46,906 nt of DNA from Ignavibacteriaceae bacterium (GCA_014860115.1 JACZKK010000110.1:1-46906); one strand, 5' to 3'. Counted from the stretch's first letter, positions 9,434 through 18,539 are shown. Notes: generated by a model not told the origin, from the letters alone. Program-made: numbers and translations.

Positions 9434-9964
9434 TTGGAAACAGAATTAGAACAGAAACTGCTGAACTCAAATAAAAGCGAAATGATTTCATTTATGAATT
9501 CTTATCCTGAGTATTTTGATGAAGCAATTGAACTTGCATTAGCAGATAAGCAGCCATATTCGTGGCGTGCAGCTTTTGTTTTGTGGAGTGTCATCGAAGA
9601 AAATGATAAGCGAATTAAGAAACATATTAATAAATTTGTAAAAGTTGTTAAGAATAAAAATGATGGCCATCAGCGGGAACTTCTCAAAATTCTTCTGATG
9701 ATGGAATTGGATGAAAAGTATGAAGGCGTTCTTTTTGATATTTGTATGAATGTCTGGGAACAGATAGATAAATCGCCTTCAGTAAGAGTTAACGCGTTAA
9801 AAATGATAATCAAGATTGCAGATAAACATCCGGAACTGAAAAAGGAAATTTCATTTCTTGCTCAGGATCATTATCTTGAATCATTGTCACCCGGTGCGAA
9901 GCACTCTGTTAAAAAAATATTGAGTGAATTCAATAATAGTGTTGCTGTTTGTGATAAAGATTGA
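9434..9964 (+). CDS. Hypothetical alpha-helical (HEAT-like) protein
   Basis: A 176-residue cytoplasmic protein with no signal peptide. It is predicted to be almost wholly helical, with repeated amphipathic pairs such as YSWRAAFVLWSVIEE, HQRELLKILLMME and SVRVNALKMIIKIA, suggestive of a HEAT/adaptin-like repeat scaffold. The first W-R-A-A-x-x-L-W motif is typical of small HEAT-repeat proteins. No catalytic residues were recognised. The reading frame opens with TTG at 9434 and has no clear Shine-Dalgarno; ATG at 9482 (codon 17) is the alternative start. The next gene is 33 bp downstream on the same strand, so they may be co-transcribed. Confidence 0.65.
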   Translation: METELEQKLLNSNKSEMISFMNSYPEYFDEAIELALADKQPYSWRAAFVLWSVIEENDKRIKKHINKFVKVVKNKNDGHQRELLKILLMMELDEKYEGVLFDICMNVWEQIDKSPSVRVNALKMIIKIADKHPELKKEISFLAQDHYLESLSPGAKHSVKKILSEFNNSVAVCDKD

Positions 9965-9997
9965 AATATTGTAATAACAATTACCGGGATTAATGCT

Positions 9998-10555
9998 ATG
10001 AACAAAATAATATCAGTTCTACTTTTAAGTTTTATTTTACTTACTGAGTTAGTCTTCTGTCAGGATTCAGTCTCTTTCCCTGTTAAACTGGATGAAACAG
10101 GCTTCAGAGAAGTGATTGCAAAGGTTGATGATCTTTTTATAAGCGGTCAGCCTGACAAAGATTCATTTGCAAAATTAAAATCTGAAGGTGTTACAACGAT
10201 AGTAAATCTTCGTACGCCTTCGGAGATGGAAAACAGAGAATATGTTCCTTTTGATGAACAAGCGGTTGTGGATAGTCTTGGGATGATTTATATTTATATT
10301 CCATTGGGCGGAGATGAATATCCATATACTCCCGAAGCCGTTAAAAAATTTGCAGACGCGGTTGAGAATGCTGAGGGAAAAGTTCTGCTCCATTGTACGG
10401 TTGCACGTCGTGCGAGTCATATGTTTGCAGCTTATTTAATTGAGTATAAAAATTTTACTCCTGAAAAAGCTATTGAATATGCAAAAGCAATCAACTTTGG
10501 TGACTGGCCGCTTGAAGGATTGCTTGGCAGAAAACTGAAAGTCGATTTCAAATAA
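9998..10555 (+). CDS. Exported DUF442/dual-specificity-phosphatase-like protein
   Basis: A 185-residue protein with a signal peptide (about 1-22, ending VFCQ). The mature part has the landmarks of the beta-lactamase-hydrolase-like/DUF442 phosphatase group: FISGQPDKDSF (47-57), TIVNLRTPSE (67-76) and the active-site loop LHCTVARRAS (131-140) with Cys133. The loop has a Cys-x4-Arg spacing (Arg138), as in DUF442, rather than the Cys-x5-Arg of classical tyrosine phosphatases. A GDWPLEGLLGRKL tail follows. Location should be periplasmic. A cysteine at position 21 might also allow lipidation, but the preceding residues (ELVF) fit a lipobox poorly. The substrate is unknown. Confidence 0.75.
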   Translation: MNKIISVLLLSFILLTELVFCQDSVSFPVKLDETGFREVIAKVDDLFISGQPDKDSFAKLKSEGVTTIVNLRTPSEMENREYVPFDEQAVVDSLGMIYIYIPLGGDEYPYTPEAVKKFADAVENAEGKVLLHCTVARRASHMFAAYLIEYKNFTPEKAIEYAKAINFGDWPLEGLLGRKLKVDFK

Positions 10556-10614
10556 TTTTGATTGAAATTGTTAACTATATAAAAAAATCTTAAGTATTGT
10601 ATACAAAGGAAGTA

Positions 10615-11595
10615 ATGAAAACAGTCGTCTATTCAAAATATGGTTCACCCGAAGTTCTTCATCTTAAAGAAATTGAAAAGCCAATCCCAAAAGAAAATGA
10701 AGTATTGATAAGAGTTCACACTTCAACCGTAACCGCAACTGACTGTGTTTTCAGAAGGGGAAAACCGAAATTTTCAAGATTGTTTACCGGAATAACAAAA
10801 CCAAAAAACCAGGTATTGGGCAGCGAGTTTGCTGGAGAAATTGAAACGGTTGGAAGCAAAGTAAAATCATTTAAACCTGGTGATAAAGTATACGGGACAA
10901 CTCCCGGTGCTGGTAGTTACCAGGAATACATTTGTCTTGTTGAAGAAAAAGCAACATTAGCAAAAATGCCTGTTAACAAAACTTATGAGGAAGCTATTGC
11001 CTGCTGCGATGGTTTTTTAACCGCTTTGCCTTTTCTTCGTGATAAAGGAAAAATTCAAAAAGGAAACAAAGTATTAATCATTGGTGCATCAGGTAGTGTT
11101 GGATCAGCAGCAGTGCAGATTGCAGATTATTTTGGTGCTGAGGTGACAGGTGTTTGCAGTACATCCAGTAAAGATTTAGTAAAATCAATCGGTGCTGATA
11201 AAGTAATTGATTATACCAAAGATGATTTTACGAAAAACGGTGAAACATATGATATTATTTTTGATTTGGTTGGGAAGACCAGTTTTTCATATTGTAAAAA
11301 TTCTCTTAAGCAGAATGGAAAATTCCTTCAGGCAGCGATTACTCTTAAAGTTTTTCCTTCTGTTTTGATGAGTGCAATGTTTGGGAATAAGAAAGCAATG
11401 ATAATGGCAACTGGATTAAGATCACCAGTTGAAAGAACTAAAGATTTGAAATTTATTACTGAACTTGCAGAGATAGGAAAAATCAAATCAGTTATAGATA
11501 AGACATTTCCATTGGAGAAAATTGTTGAAGCTCACAAATATGTCGATGCAGGGCATAAAAAAGGAAATGTTGTAATTCAAATAACACATAATTAG
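10615..11595 (+). CDS. MDR-family NAD(P)H-dependent alcohol dehydrogenase/quinone oxidoreductase
   Basis: A 326-residue zinc-less medium-chain dehydrogenase/reductase. The N-terminal GroES-like domain contains VLGSEFAGEIETVG and FKPGDKVYG. The nucleotide-binding Rossmann fold has GASGSVGSAAVQIA near residue 160 and VIDYTKDDF after it. The C-terminal GHKKGNVVIQI is typical of the quinone-oxidoreductase branch. Start chosen: ATG at 10615, preceded by AAAGGAAGTA; an upstream TTG at 10597 in frame would add six residues without a ribosome-binding site. A 19-codon copy of the N-terminus occurs at 8397, so a paralogue once existed nearby. The natural substrate is not predictable. Confidence 0.87.
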   Translation: MKTVVYSKYGSPEVLHLKEIEKPIPKENEVLIRVHTSTVTATDCVFRRGKPKFSRLFTGITKPKNQVLGSEFAGEIETVGSKVKSFKPGDKVYGTTPGAGSYQEYICLVEEKATLAKMPVNKTYEEAIACCDGFLTALPFLRDKGKIQKGNKVLIIGASGSVGSAAVQIADYFGAEVTGVCSTSSKDLVKSIGADKVIDYTKDDFTKNGETYDIIFDLVGKTSFSYCKNSLKQNGKFLQAAITLKVFPSVLMSAMFGNKKAMIMATGLRSPVERTKDLKFITELAEIGKIKSVIDKTFPLEKIVEAHKYVDAGHKKGNVVIQITHN

Positions 11596-11741
11596 TGTTC
11601 TCAATTCATTTCGACTTGCATCTCTTGCAATTCATCCTTGATAATTGACTGTTTATCTCTGGATTTGTAACGGTCATCCTAAAATCTTGCTCACATAATA
11701 TTTTTGATTTTAACTTCTCGGTTAAAAATCGAGGAAAAAAT

Positions 11742-13490
11742 ATGCGAACATCATTACTGGTCTTCTTAATTTTCACTGTAGTAACAGCAAGTCAGGCACA
11801 AATATTTACTAAAATCACTTCCGGACCAATGGTCAATGACGGTGGTGATTCAAGAGCAGTCAACTGGATTGATTATGACAATGATGGAGACATTGATCTT
11901 TTTGTAACAAACGGCCCGCAGGCGGGACAAAATAATTTCTTCTATGAAAATAACGGCGATGGAACATTCACCAAGATTACAAACATTGCTATTACTCAAG
12001 ATGGAAAAGCTTCTGATGGAAGTAGTTGGGGAGACATCGATAATGATGGCGATCTTGATTTATTTGTTGCGAACTGGTGGGGACAACCAAATCTATTATA
12101 TCTGAATAACGGTGATAAGTCTTTTACGTTCCAACAAGGAATACTGATGACTACCGAAACAAGTTATTCAGAAACCGGTTCCTGGGGAGATTACAACAAT
12201 GATGGTTATATTGATTTGTACGTATGTAATAGCGGGGGAAATCTGAGAAACTTTCTATTTAAAAATAATGGCGATGGAACATTCACAAAGTTGAGTGGGG
12301 GTATTTTAACTGAAACATTTGAATCAAGAAATGTTGATTGGATCGATTTTAATAATGATGGATTACCAGACATTTTTGTTACTAACGAAAGTAATCAAAA
12401 TGAAAATCTTTATTTGAATAATGGTGACGATACATTTTCATCCGCGAGTGTTCCTTCTCTACTTCAGAATGGTGGAAGCACGGCTGGAAGCAACTGGGAG
12501 GATTTTGATAATGACGGGGATTTCGATGTATTGCTCGTTAATTGGGGTAATCAACGTAATCAACTTTACTTAAATAATGTAGATGGCACATTCACAAAAC
12601 TAAATGAGGCCCCATTCACAACCGATATCTCAAGTTCGTTTGGAAGTTCTGTCGGCGATATTGATAATGATGGTGATCTTGATATAATTATATCAAAAGC
12701 GTTCACAAGTCAAAAGACCACAAATCTTCTTTACATCAATAACAATGATGGTACTTTTACAAAAAGTAATGATGCTGCTGTTCAAGATTCGGGTTGGACA
12801 TACGGATTAGCATTCGGCGATTACGATAACGACGGTTGGCTGGATTTATTTGAAGCAAGATGTTACAATGCAAGTGAAAACAATGTTCTCTTTCATAATA
12901 ATGGCGGAAGCAATAATTGGGTAATGATGAATCTTGAAGGAGTCATTTCAAATAGATCTGCGATAGGCGCTATTGTAAAAATGAAAGCAGTTATCGGAGG
13001 AAATCCTGTCTGGCAGATGAGAAAAGTAGTTGGTCAAAATGGGTATTGCGGACAGAATCTGCAGGTTCATTTTGGTTTAGGTGCTGCATCGCAAATTGAT
13101 TCTGCGATCATACAATGGCCATCAGGAATTATTCAAAATGTAAACGATTTAAACATTAATAGTTACAATACGGTAGTTGAAGATACTACACTGGTTTCAG
13201 TAAGTACGGAATCAAATCAGCCACCGACTGGTTTCCAATTATTTCAGAATTATCCTAATCCATTTAATCCAACCACGCAAATTGGATTTCAAATTGAGGA
13301 AAGCGGATTTGTAACACTTAAAGTTTATGATGTACTTGGCAATGAAGTGGCAAAACTGGTTGACAATTACAAACCAGCTGGTAAACACTCCGTAACATGG
13401 GATGCCAATGAACAGAAAAGTGGAGTTTATTTTTACACTCTAATTTCCAGTAATTATCAGGAGTCCAAAAAAATGATTTTGTTAAGATAG
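11742..13490 (+). CDS. Secreted FG-GAP/VCBS-repeat protein with ASPIC/UnbV and T9SS sorting domains
   Basis: A 582-residue exported protein. Signal peptide about 1-19. Residues about 30-390 hold seven or so FG-GAP/VCBS repeats with the calcium-binding signature D-x-D-N-D-G-x-x-D (for example DYDNDGDIDLFV and DIDNDGDLDIII), predicting a seven-bladed beta propeller. An ASPIC/UnbV-like segment (about 395-470) has IGAIVKMKAV and LQVHFGLGAASQID ... IQWPSG. The last ~85 residues are a T9SS type A sorting domain (NYPNPFNPTTQ ... KKMILLR). Such CRTAC-like proteins are cell-surface or extracellular. Start ATG follows GAGGAAAAAAT. Ligand and role are unknown. Confidence 0.88.
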   Translation: MRTSLLVFLIFTVVTASQAQIFTKITSGPMVNDGGDSRAVNWIDYDNDGDIDLFVTNGPQAGQNNFFYENNGDGTFTKITNIAITQDGKASDGSSWGDIDNDGDLDLFVANWWGQPNLLYLNNGDKSFTFQQGILMTTETSYSETGSWGDYNNDGYIDLYVCNSGGNLRNFLFKNNGDGTFTKLSGGILTETFESRNVDWIDFNNDGLPDIFVTNESNQNENLYLNNGDDTFSSASVPSLLQNGGSTAGSNWEDFDNDGDFDVLLVNWGNQRNQLYLNNVDGTFTKLNEAPFTTDISSSFGSSVGDIDNDGDLDIIISKAFTSQKTTNLLYINNNDGTFTKSNDAAVQDSGWTYGLAFGDYDNDGWLDLFEARCYNASENNVLFHNNGGSNNWVMMNLEGVISNRSAIGAIVKMKAVIGGNPVWQMRKVVGQNGYCGQNLQVHFGLGAASQIDSAIIQWPSGIIQNVNDLNINSYNTVVEDTTLVSVSTESNQPPTGFQLFQNYPNPFNPTTQIGFQIEESGFVTLKVYDVLGNEVAKLVDNYKPAGKHSVTWDANEQKSGVYFYTLISSNYQESKKMILLR

Positions 13491-13508
13491 AAAAAAGAAA
13501 AACTTTTT

Positions 13509-13817
13509 CTACTCTACGATATCTTCAATCCAGCTCATTGCAGCCATTGTTGCCGGAAAACCTATAGTAGGAAGGGCCAGCATCACAGTCTGTTTTATTT
13601 CTTCACTCGTACAGCCCGCTTCAATTGCTTTGCGAGTATGCGAGTGAACCGCACCTTCCAATCCTGCTCCTGTTGATATTGCAAGTTTAATCAGAGCACG
13701 AGATTTTTCGTTTAAGGGACCAGCTTTGTGTACGGCCGTGCCAAGCTCTTCGTAAGCTTTAGCAATTTCCGGAAAATCTTTTTGAAATTTTAGAAAACGA
13801 TCTGGCAATTGTGTCAT
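13509..13817 (-). CDS. Carboxymuconolactone decarboxylase (CMD)-family protein
   Basis: A 102-residue all-helical protein of the CMD/AhpD fold, with the typical core LNEKSRALIKLAIS, then HSHTRKAIEAGCTSEEIKQTVMLALPTIGFPATM. In redox-active relatives (AhpD) a CxxC precedes the conserved His. Here the corresponding segment reads GAVHSHT, with no cysteine pair; the only cysteine is in EAGCTSEEI. Peroxidase activity is therefore unlikely, and a decarboxylase-like or unknown role is left open. It is on the opposite strand to its neighbours and transcribed toward the FG-GAP gene, with 18 bp between the stops. The start ATG at 13817 is preceded on the minus strand by AAGGAAGAAAAAA. Confidence 0.85.
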   Translation of the reverse strand: MTQLPDRFLKFQKDFPEIAKAYEELGTAVHKAGPLNEKSRALIKLAISTGAGLEGAVHSHTRKAIEAGCTSEEIKQTVMLALPTIGFPATMAAMSWIEDIVE

Positions 13818-13871
13818 TTTTTTCTTCCTTATAAATAATTTAATAATGTTCTCAAAAATATTTATTTAAAC

Positions 13872-13948
13872 TGTCATTCCGGTCAAGCGAAGTGAAGAAC
13901 CAGAATCTAAAAACACATCAATAGATTCCCACTTTCGCGGGAATGACA
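13872..13948. repeat. TGTCATTCC-ended palindromic intergenic repeat
   Basis: A 77-bp element starts TGTCATTCCGG and ends CGGGAATGACA, i.e. short terminal inverted repeats. Internally GCGAAGTGAAGAACCAGAATCT is partly mirrored by AATAGATTCCCACTTTCGC. This is the best complete copy of the TGTCATT family in the window. It lies between the CMD gene and the membrane protein gene. Confidence 0.7.
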
Positions 13949-13955
13949 AAATGTA

Positions 13956-15011
13956 TTAATCGCTTAATAATAAATAATAGAAAGATGTAGATAAAAAATA
14001 CCGAATCCTCTTTATTCCTTTTTTATCCTCTGAATTCTTCCAGCAGTAATTCACGATTTTCTTAAACTTTGGAAACATTAAAATAATTTTATCTAAATCT
14101 GCTGAATACTTCGATTTACTTTTTGCAACGAACTTTTGTAAGAACTTTTTTGAGATCGGGACAAGCAAAGTGTACCAAACAAAAGTAATGACAACAGATC
14201 TGACAAGCATTATAACTACTGAAATCGCAATGTTCTCTTCCAGTCCAGGTGTAAGATAGGAAAGAATTATAACTCCTCCGGAAACAACAATAACAAAAAT
14301 GCCGGTTGGACGTAGGAACCAGTTTTTCTTTTTACTTTTTTCTTTTCGAGGTATTTCTTCAACACTTTCTGATTCAATTGATGATGGAACAATGCTTTTG
14401 TAAAAATTAATTTTTTGAGGAAGTCTGCCTGCATAAATCCCTATGAACAATCCGGCAATCAAATGCAGCAGAACGTACGCCGCAATTAACAAGTATCCAT
14501 AATTTATATCGGGATGAGTGATGTTGAATAATTCAAAAGATAGCTGTTTAATAAATATATCCAATGACTCCCACAGTGTAGTACCGAATAGGATTGTTAG
14601 CACAATGATTTTTTGCAGCCCTGAGAAGAACAAAACCAAAAGTCCGAGCAGCAAAGCAGATAATTTGTAAAAATATTTTGTAGAGAATAATAAAAATCCC
14701 AAAACACCTTGTAATGAAACGGCTAAGTAAGCAGTAAGAGGGGAGTGAGGACTTACGACAGCCTTAATTAATACAACGATTAGTGTTGCCTTAAGTATTT
14801 CTTTACTGTCTTTTGAAAACAATGCGATGAGTGAGATAAAAAGGACTGCTGCAGATGAAATAAATAAACCACGCAAGGGAATTGTGAGTGCGTGAAGAAT
14901 TCCTCCGAAAGCGGCCTCACTAAAAGCCCAAAGAGCAGTTATTTTTAAAACACTGAAGCGATTTTCAGCATCCTCATCATAACTAAACATTTTATCCTGA
15001 TTGGTCTGCAT
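13956..15011 (-). CDS. Integral membrane protein of unknown function
   Basis: A 351-residue protein with about nine predicted transmembrane segments. Residues about 25-200 alternate hydrophobic stretches with short loops (GGILHALTIPLRG, VVLIKAVVSPHSP, AVSLQGVLGFLLF). A hydrophilic, lysine- and glutamate-rich loop (about 208-232) precedes three more helices, and the C-terminal ~50 residues are basic and probably cytoplasmic. The N-terminal helix pattern with small loops containing Pro and His is reminiscent of energy-coupling-factor S components or related vitamin/precursor transporters, but I cannot assign a family. It lies upstream of the CMD gene on the minus strand; the TGTCATT repeat separates the two. 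Confidence 0.7.
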   Translation of the reverse strand: MQTNQDKMFSYDEDAENRFSVLKITALWAFSEAAFGGILHALTIPLRGLFISSAAVLFISLIALFSKDSKEILKATLIVVLIKAVVSPHSPLTAYLAVSLQGVLGFLLFSTKYFYKLSALLLGLLVLFFSGLQKIIVLTILFGTTLWESLDIFIKQLSFELFNITHPDINYGYLLIAAYVLLHLIAGLFIGIYAGRLPQKINFYKSIVPSSIESESVEEIPRKEKSKKKNWFLRPTGIFVIVVSGGVIILSYLTPGLEENIAISVVIMLVRSVVITFVWYTLLVPISKKFLQKFVAKSKSKYSADLDKIILMFPKFKKIVNYCWKNSEDKKGIKRIRYFLSTSFYYLLLSD

Positions 15012-15202
15012 CGAATGAAAAATTGTTATTCTAAATATCAGAAAATGTTCACAACGAAAAAAATATATTGTATTAACTATTCTTCAAATTGAGACCATAA
15101 ACTTTTTTTTTGCTCAAATAGAATCTATGGAACTACTTATTTGAACTTGGTGTTTTCATAGCTGTGTTCATAAATCAATCAATTTCAAACAACGGAGGAA
15201 TA

Positions 15203-17737
15203 ATGAAAAATCTTTTTTTATCCCTGGTAATTCTTTTTTCGGTTACACCCCTATTTTCACAACAAATTACACGACTTCAGGTAATTCATAATGCTGCCGA
15301 TCCATTAGCAGCAGTTGTGGATGTTTATGTAAATGGTGATCTGGCTATAGATAATTTTGAATTCAGAACGGCAACTCCTTTTATCGATATTCCGGCTAAT
15401 ACCTTGTTAAACATAGGAATTGCGCCGGGAAACAGTGGTTCAGTAAATGATACTATCAAAAATTTTCAGGCATCTTTAAACAAAAATAAGAAGTATGTCC
15501 TGATTGCAAATGGTGTTTTAGACCCGACACAGTTTAGTCCAAACCCTGATGGAAAAAGTATAAGCTTCACTTTATTTGCAAAAGATAACATCCGTGAACA
15601 GGGCGTTAGCTGGAATAAAGTTGATTTTGTTGTAGTGCACGGATCAACAGATGCACCGACTGTTGATGTTATTGCAGATCGTGTTTATTCAAGCGTAGTT
15701 ACCGATATATCCCGGGAAGCTCAAGAAGAATTTGTGGAAGAAGGGGATAGTTGGTTTTCAGGTGGAATGAGAATAGTCAATGATGCTTCGTATGGCGACA
15801 TTACAAATTATAAAAGATTATTCCCGGACGAATATATCTTAAAAGTTACTCCCGGAAATAATAATAATATTGTTGTTGCAGAATTTGAAGCTAATCTTAA
15901 TGGTCTGGGTGGTGGTGCAGCAGTTGTTTTTGCTTCAGGTTTTCTTGATCCAGCAGCAAATCAGAATGGTGCAGCTTTCGGATTATTTGCAGCATTACCA
16001 AATGGAACAATTGTAGAATTTCCATTAGTTCAGCCAATGGCAAGATTACAGGTAATTCACAACGCAGCTGATCCAATTGCTTCTTCAGTTGATGTTTATC
16101 TGAATGGAACTTTAGCATTAGATAATTTTGGTTTTAGAACTGCTACTCCATTCATAAACGTTCCTGCTGGTGTCGAGATAAATATTGGAATAGCACCCGG
16201 CACAAGTGGTTCAGTAAATGATACTATAAAGAATTTTCCTGTTACTTTTGAAAATGGAAAAACCTACATTGGTGTTGCGAATGGTGTGATTGATCCTTCA
16301 CAGTTTACAGCAAATCCTGATGGAAGAAATATAGCTTTCACAATATTTGCTAAGGATGGCATCCGTGAATCAGGAATGTATTCAAGCAAAGTTGATTTTG
16401 TTGTTCTTCACGGATCAACAGATGCACCGACAGTTGATGTTATTGCGAGAAATGTAGCTACACTTGTTGATAATGCAGCGTATGGTGATTTTACTGATTA
16501 CATTAGAGTACCTGCTTCTACTTACATATTAGATATCACTCCTGGTGATGATAACAACACAATAGTTGCATCATTCGAAGCTGATCTTTCAGGACTTGGC
16601 GGTGGTGCAGCAGTAGTATTTGCTTCGGGATTTTTAAATCCTTCTGGTAATCAAAATGGTGCTCCATTCGGTTTGTTTGCTGCTCTTCCAAATGGAATAG
16701 TTGTAGAACTGCCAGCCGTCGCTCCATTTGCAAGATTACAGGTTATTCACAATGCAGCTGACCCGATTGCTTCTGCTGTTGACGTTTACTTAAATGGAAC
16801 ATTGGCTTTAGATAACTTTGCTTTCAGAACAGCTACTCCGTTTATTGATGTTCCTGCAGGTGTTGATATAAACATAGGTGTCGCACCATCAACTAGCGGA
16901 TCAGTAAACGATACGATTAAAAACTTTGTAGTAAACTTTGCTAATGGTGGAACATACATCGCAGTTGCAAACGGAGTAGTTGATCCTTCAGGCTTTGCTC
17001 CAAATCCGAATGGAAGAGATATCTCCTTCACGTTATTTGCAAAAGCTGACGCGAGGGAAACATCACAAAATAATAATAAAGTTGATTTGTTTGCAGTTCA
17101 CGGATCTACAGATGCACCGACTGTTAACATTTTGGGACTTGGAATATACTTAACCAATGTTTCTTATGGCGATCTCAGCAATTATGTTTCAGTTCCTGCC
17201 TGGAGAAACTGGATTGTTATCACAACTCCATGGCCAAACTTCTCAGTAGTTGGTGTATGGAGTGCAGACTTAAGAGGTCTCGGTGGCAATTCAGCTGTAG
17301 TTTTTGCTTCTGGTTTCTTAGATCCAACAACAAACCAAAATGGTGAGGCATTTGGATTGTTCGCTGTTTTAGCAAATGGAACTGTTGTAGAATTACCACG
17401 ATTATTTGGTAGAGATGCTCAGAATGCTTTAGACAAAGTTATAGATGAAAACAATGAACAAGTTGCTGTAGTCAGTGATATTAATTTAGAGCAGAATTTC
17501 CCGAATCCATTCAATCCATCAACATCAATTAAATTCACCGTTCCGACAAGTGAATTCGTTTCACTTAAAGTGTATGATGTACTTGGTAATGAAGTAGCTA
17601 CATTGGTAAATGAACAAAAAGCACCGGGTACATATGAAGTTAGATTCGACGCCGGAGATCTTGCAAGTGGAGTTTATGTTTATAAAATGCAAGCAGGAAA
17701 CTTTACTCAGACAAGAAAACTTATGTTGATGAAATAA
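15203..17737 (+). CDS. Secreted protein with three tandem DUF4397 units and T9SS sorting domain
   Basis: Start chosen at ATG 15203, which follows GGAGGAATA; an upstream in-frame GTG at 15164 has no such site. The 844-residue product has a signal peptide (about 1-20). Three homologous units of about 230-260 residues follow. Each opens with RLQVIHNAADP, then a VDVY[VL]NG and SGSVNDTIKNF segment, and a second half marked by VHGSTDAPTV. This is the DUF4397 domain, usual for surface proteins. Unit 1 has an extra ~23 residues (ISREAQEEFVEEGDSWFSG) absent in units 2 and 3. A T9SS type A sorting domain (QNFPNPFNPST ... RKLMLMK) ends the protein. Near-identical DNA segments suggest internal duplication. 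Function unknown; adhesion is a guess. A terminator follows at 17761. Confidence 0.9.
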   Translation: MKNLFLSLVILFSVTPLFSQQITRLQVIHNAADPLAAVVDVYVNGDLAIDNFEFRTATPFIDIPANTLLNIGIAPGNSGSVNDTIKNFQASLNKNKKYVLIANGVLDPTQFSPNPDGKSISFTLFAKDNIREQGVSWNKVDFVVVHGSTDAPTVDVIADRVYSSVVTDISREAQEEFVEEGDSWFSGGMRIVNDASYGDITNYKRLFPDEYILKVTPGNNNNIVVAEFEANLNGLGGGAAVVFASGFLDPAANQNGAAFGLFAALPNGTIVEFPLVQPMARLQVIHNAADPIASSVDVYLNGTLALDNFGFRTATPFINVPAGVEINIGIAPGTSGSVNDTIKNFPVTFENGKTYIGVANGVIDPSQFTANPDGRNIAFTIFAKDGIRESGMYSSKVDFVVLHGSTDAPTVDVIARNVATLVDNAAYGDFTDYIRVPASTYILDITPGDDNNTIVASFEADLSGLGGGAAVVFASGFLNPSGNQNGAPFGLFAALPNGIVVELPAVAPFARLQVIHNAADPIASAVDVYLNGTLALDNFAFRTATPFIDVPAGVDINIGVAPSTSGSVNDTIKNFVVNFANGGTYIAVANGVVDPSGFAPNPNGRDISFTLFAKADARETSQNNNKVDLFAVHGSTDAPTVNILGLGIYLTNVSYGDLSNYVSVPAWRNWIVITTPWPNFSVVGVWSADLRGLGGNSAVVFASGFLDPTTNQNGEAFGLFAVLANGTVVELPRLFGRDAQNALDKVIDENNEQVAVVSDINLEQNFPNPFNPSTSIKFTVPTSEFVSLKVYDVLGNEVATLVNEQKAPGTYEVRFDAGDLASGVYVYKMQAGNFTQTRKLMLMK

Positions 17738-17760
17738 AATCGTCGTTATAATTTATATTT

Positions 17761-17786
17761 AAGCCCTCATTTATAGAGGGCTTTGT
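17761..17786 (+). terminator. Rho-independent terminator after the DUF4397 gene
   Basis: AAGCCCTC (17761-17768), loop ATTTATA, GAGGGCTT (17776-17783), then TG. The stem is perfect but the T-run is short. Confidence 0.7.
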
Positions 17787-17943
17787 ATATTAATCCCACA
17801 CACGCTTGACTCTTACCTGAAAAATTATACATTGTAAGTGGAAAAAAAATAATTGTTGGGGAAGAATCTCATCTTCTCACCTGTTTCTACTGCCTTAATA
17901 GATTCTTTTCCAAATGTAACTATAAATCTATCAGGAGGTTGCC

Positions 17944-18441
17944 ATGAAAAGGTTTTACATCCCCTTACTTGTAGTCACACTTTTATCTTTTCTAGCCTGC
18001 TCGGAAAATAATCAGCTTGATATGGAAACTGAAAGAGACGAAGTATTGAAGGTGCTGGATAATTTTAACCATGCTCACGAAAACAGAGATCTTGAACTTC
18101 TATTGACTTGCTTTTCCGACAAACCAGATATAATCATCCTTGGTACAGATGAAAATGAACTCTGGGTTGATAAGAACTCCATGGGTGAAAGTCAGAAAAG
18201 AGCATATGAGACTTTCAGCACTGTAAGGCTCTCTGTGCGGGATAAAATGCTAAAGATGTGTCGAACTGGTGCTCAGGCCTGGTTTTACATGAAAGTTAAC
18301 TGGTATGTTGAATCGGAAGGAAAACAATTTACTTTTAGTGGAATAAGAACAACAGGTGTTCTGGAAAAAGAAAATGGCTTATGGCAGATTGTTCAACTTC
18401 ATACATCAATGCCGGTTACTGGTCAGGCAGTGAAATATTAG
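17944..18441 (+). CDS. SnoaL/NTF2-like lipoprotein
   Basis: A 165-residue lipoprotein. The signal peptide ends in a lipobox with Cys19 (SFLACSEN), so the mature protein is lipid-anchored. The rest is a small alpha+beta barrel of the NTF2/SnoaL-like type (the DUF4440/SnoaL_3 group): a helix with EVLKVLDNFNHAHENRDLE, CFSDKPDIIILGTDENELW, AQAWFYMKVNWYV, and a final GLWQIVQLHTSMP strand typical of the fold. The start codon follows AGGAGGTTGCC, one of the strongest ribosome-binding sites here. Members of this fold bind small ligands or act as hydrolase-like enzymes; no catalytic set is evident. Monocistronic. Confidence 0.82.
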   Translation: MKRFYIPLLVVTLLSFLACSENNQLDMETERDEVLKVLDNFNHAHENRDLELLLTCFSDKPDIIILGTDENELWVDKNSMGESQKRAYETFSTVRLSVRDKMLKMCRTGAQAWFYMKVNWYVESEGKQFTFSGIRTTGVLEKENGLWQIVQLHTSMPVTGQAVKY

Positions 18442-18539
18442 TAAAAAGTTGAATCGCTCTTTTACTTAATTGAACTCTCGAACGAATCCCTGATTTTAGT
18501 CGGAATATTTATATAACATTTTTTGAAATTTGTGTTATC

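Noticed and set aside
9998-10555. Assignment as a classical tyrosine phosphatase
   Set aside because: The active-site loop has Cys-x4-Arg rather than Cys-x5-Arg, which fits DUF442-like proteins better; the specific activity was therefore left open.
11600-11741. Small CTCG/CGAG hairpin before the FG-GAP gene considered as a regulatory element
   Set aside because: A 4-bp stem with a 9-nt loop is expected by chance at this frequency.
13509-13817. AhpD-type alkylhydroperoxidase partner for the peroxide-stress genes
   Set aside because: The redox-active CxxC is absent, so peroxidase activity is not supported.
15200-17400. Repeated blocks in the DUF4397 gene considered as a CRISPR or other non-coding array
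   Set aside because: The repeats are several hundred bases long, in frame, and encode homologous domains; no short direct repeats with unique spacers occur anywhere in the window.
17860-17915. AAGAATCT ... AGATTCTT inverted repeat upstream of the SnoaL-like lipoprotein
   Set aside because: The arms are only 8 bp and about 34 bp apart; similar AATCT words occur in the TGTCATT repeats, so it may be a relic, but the evidence is too thin to call.
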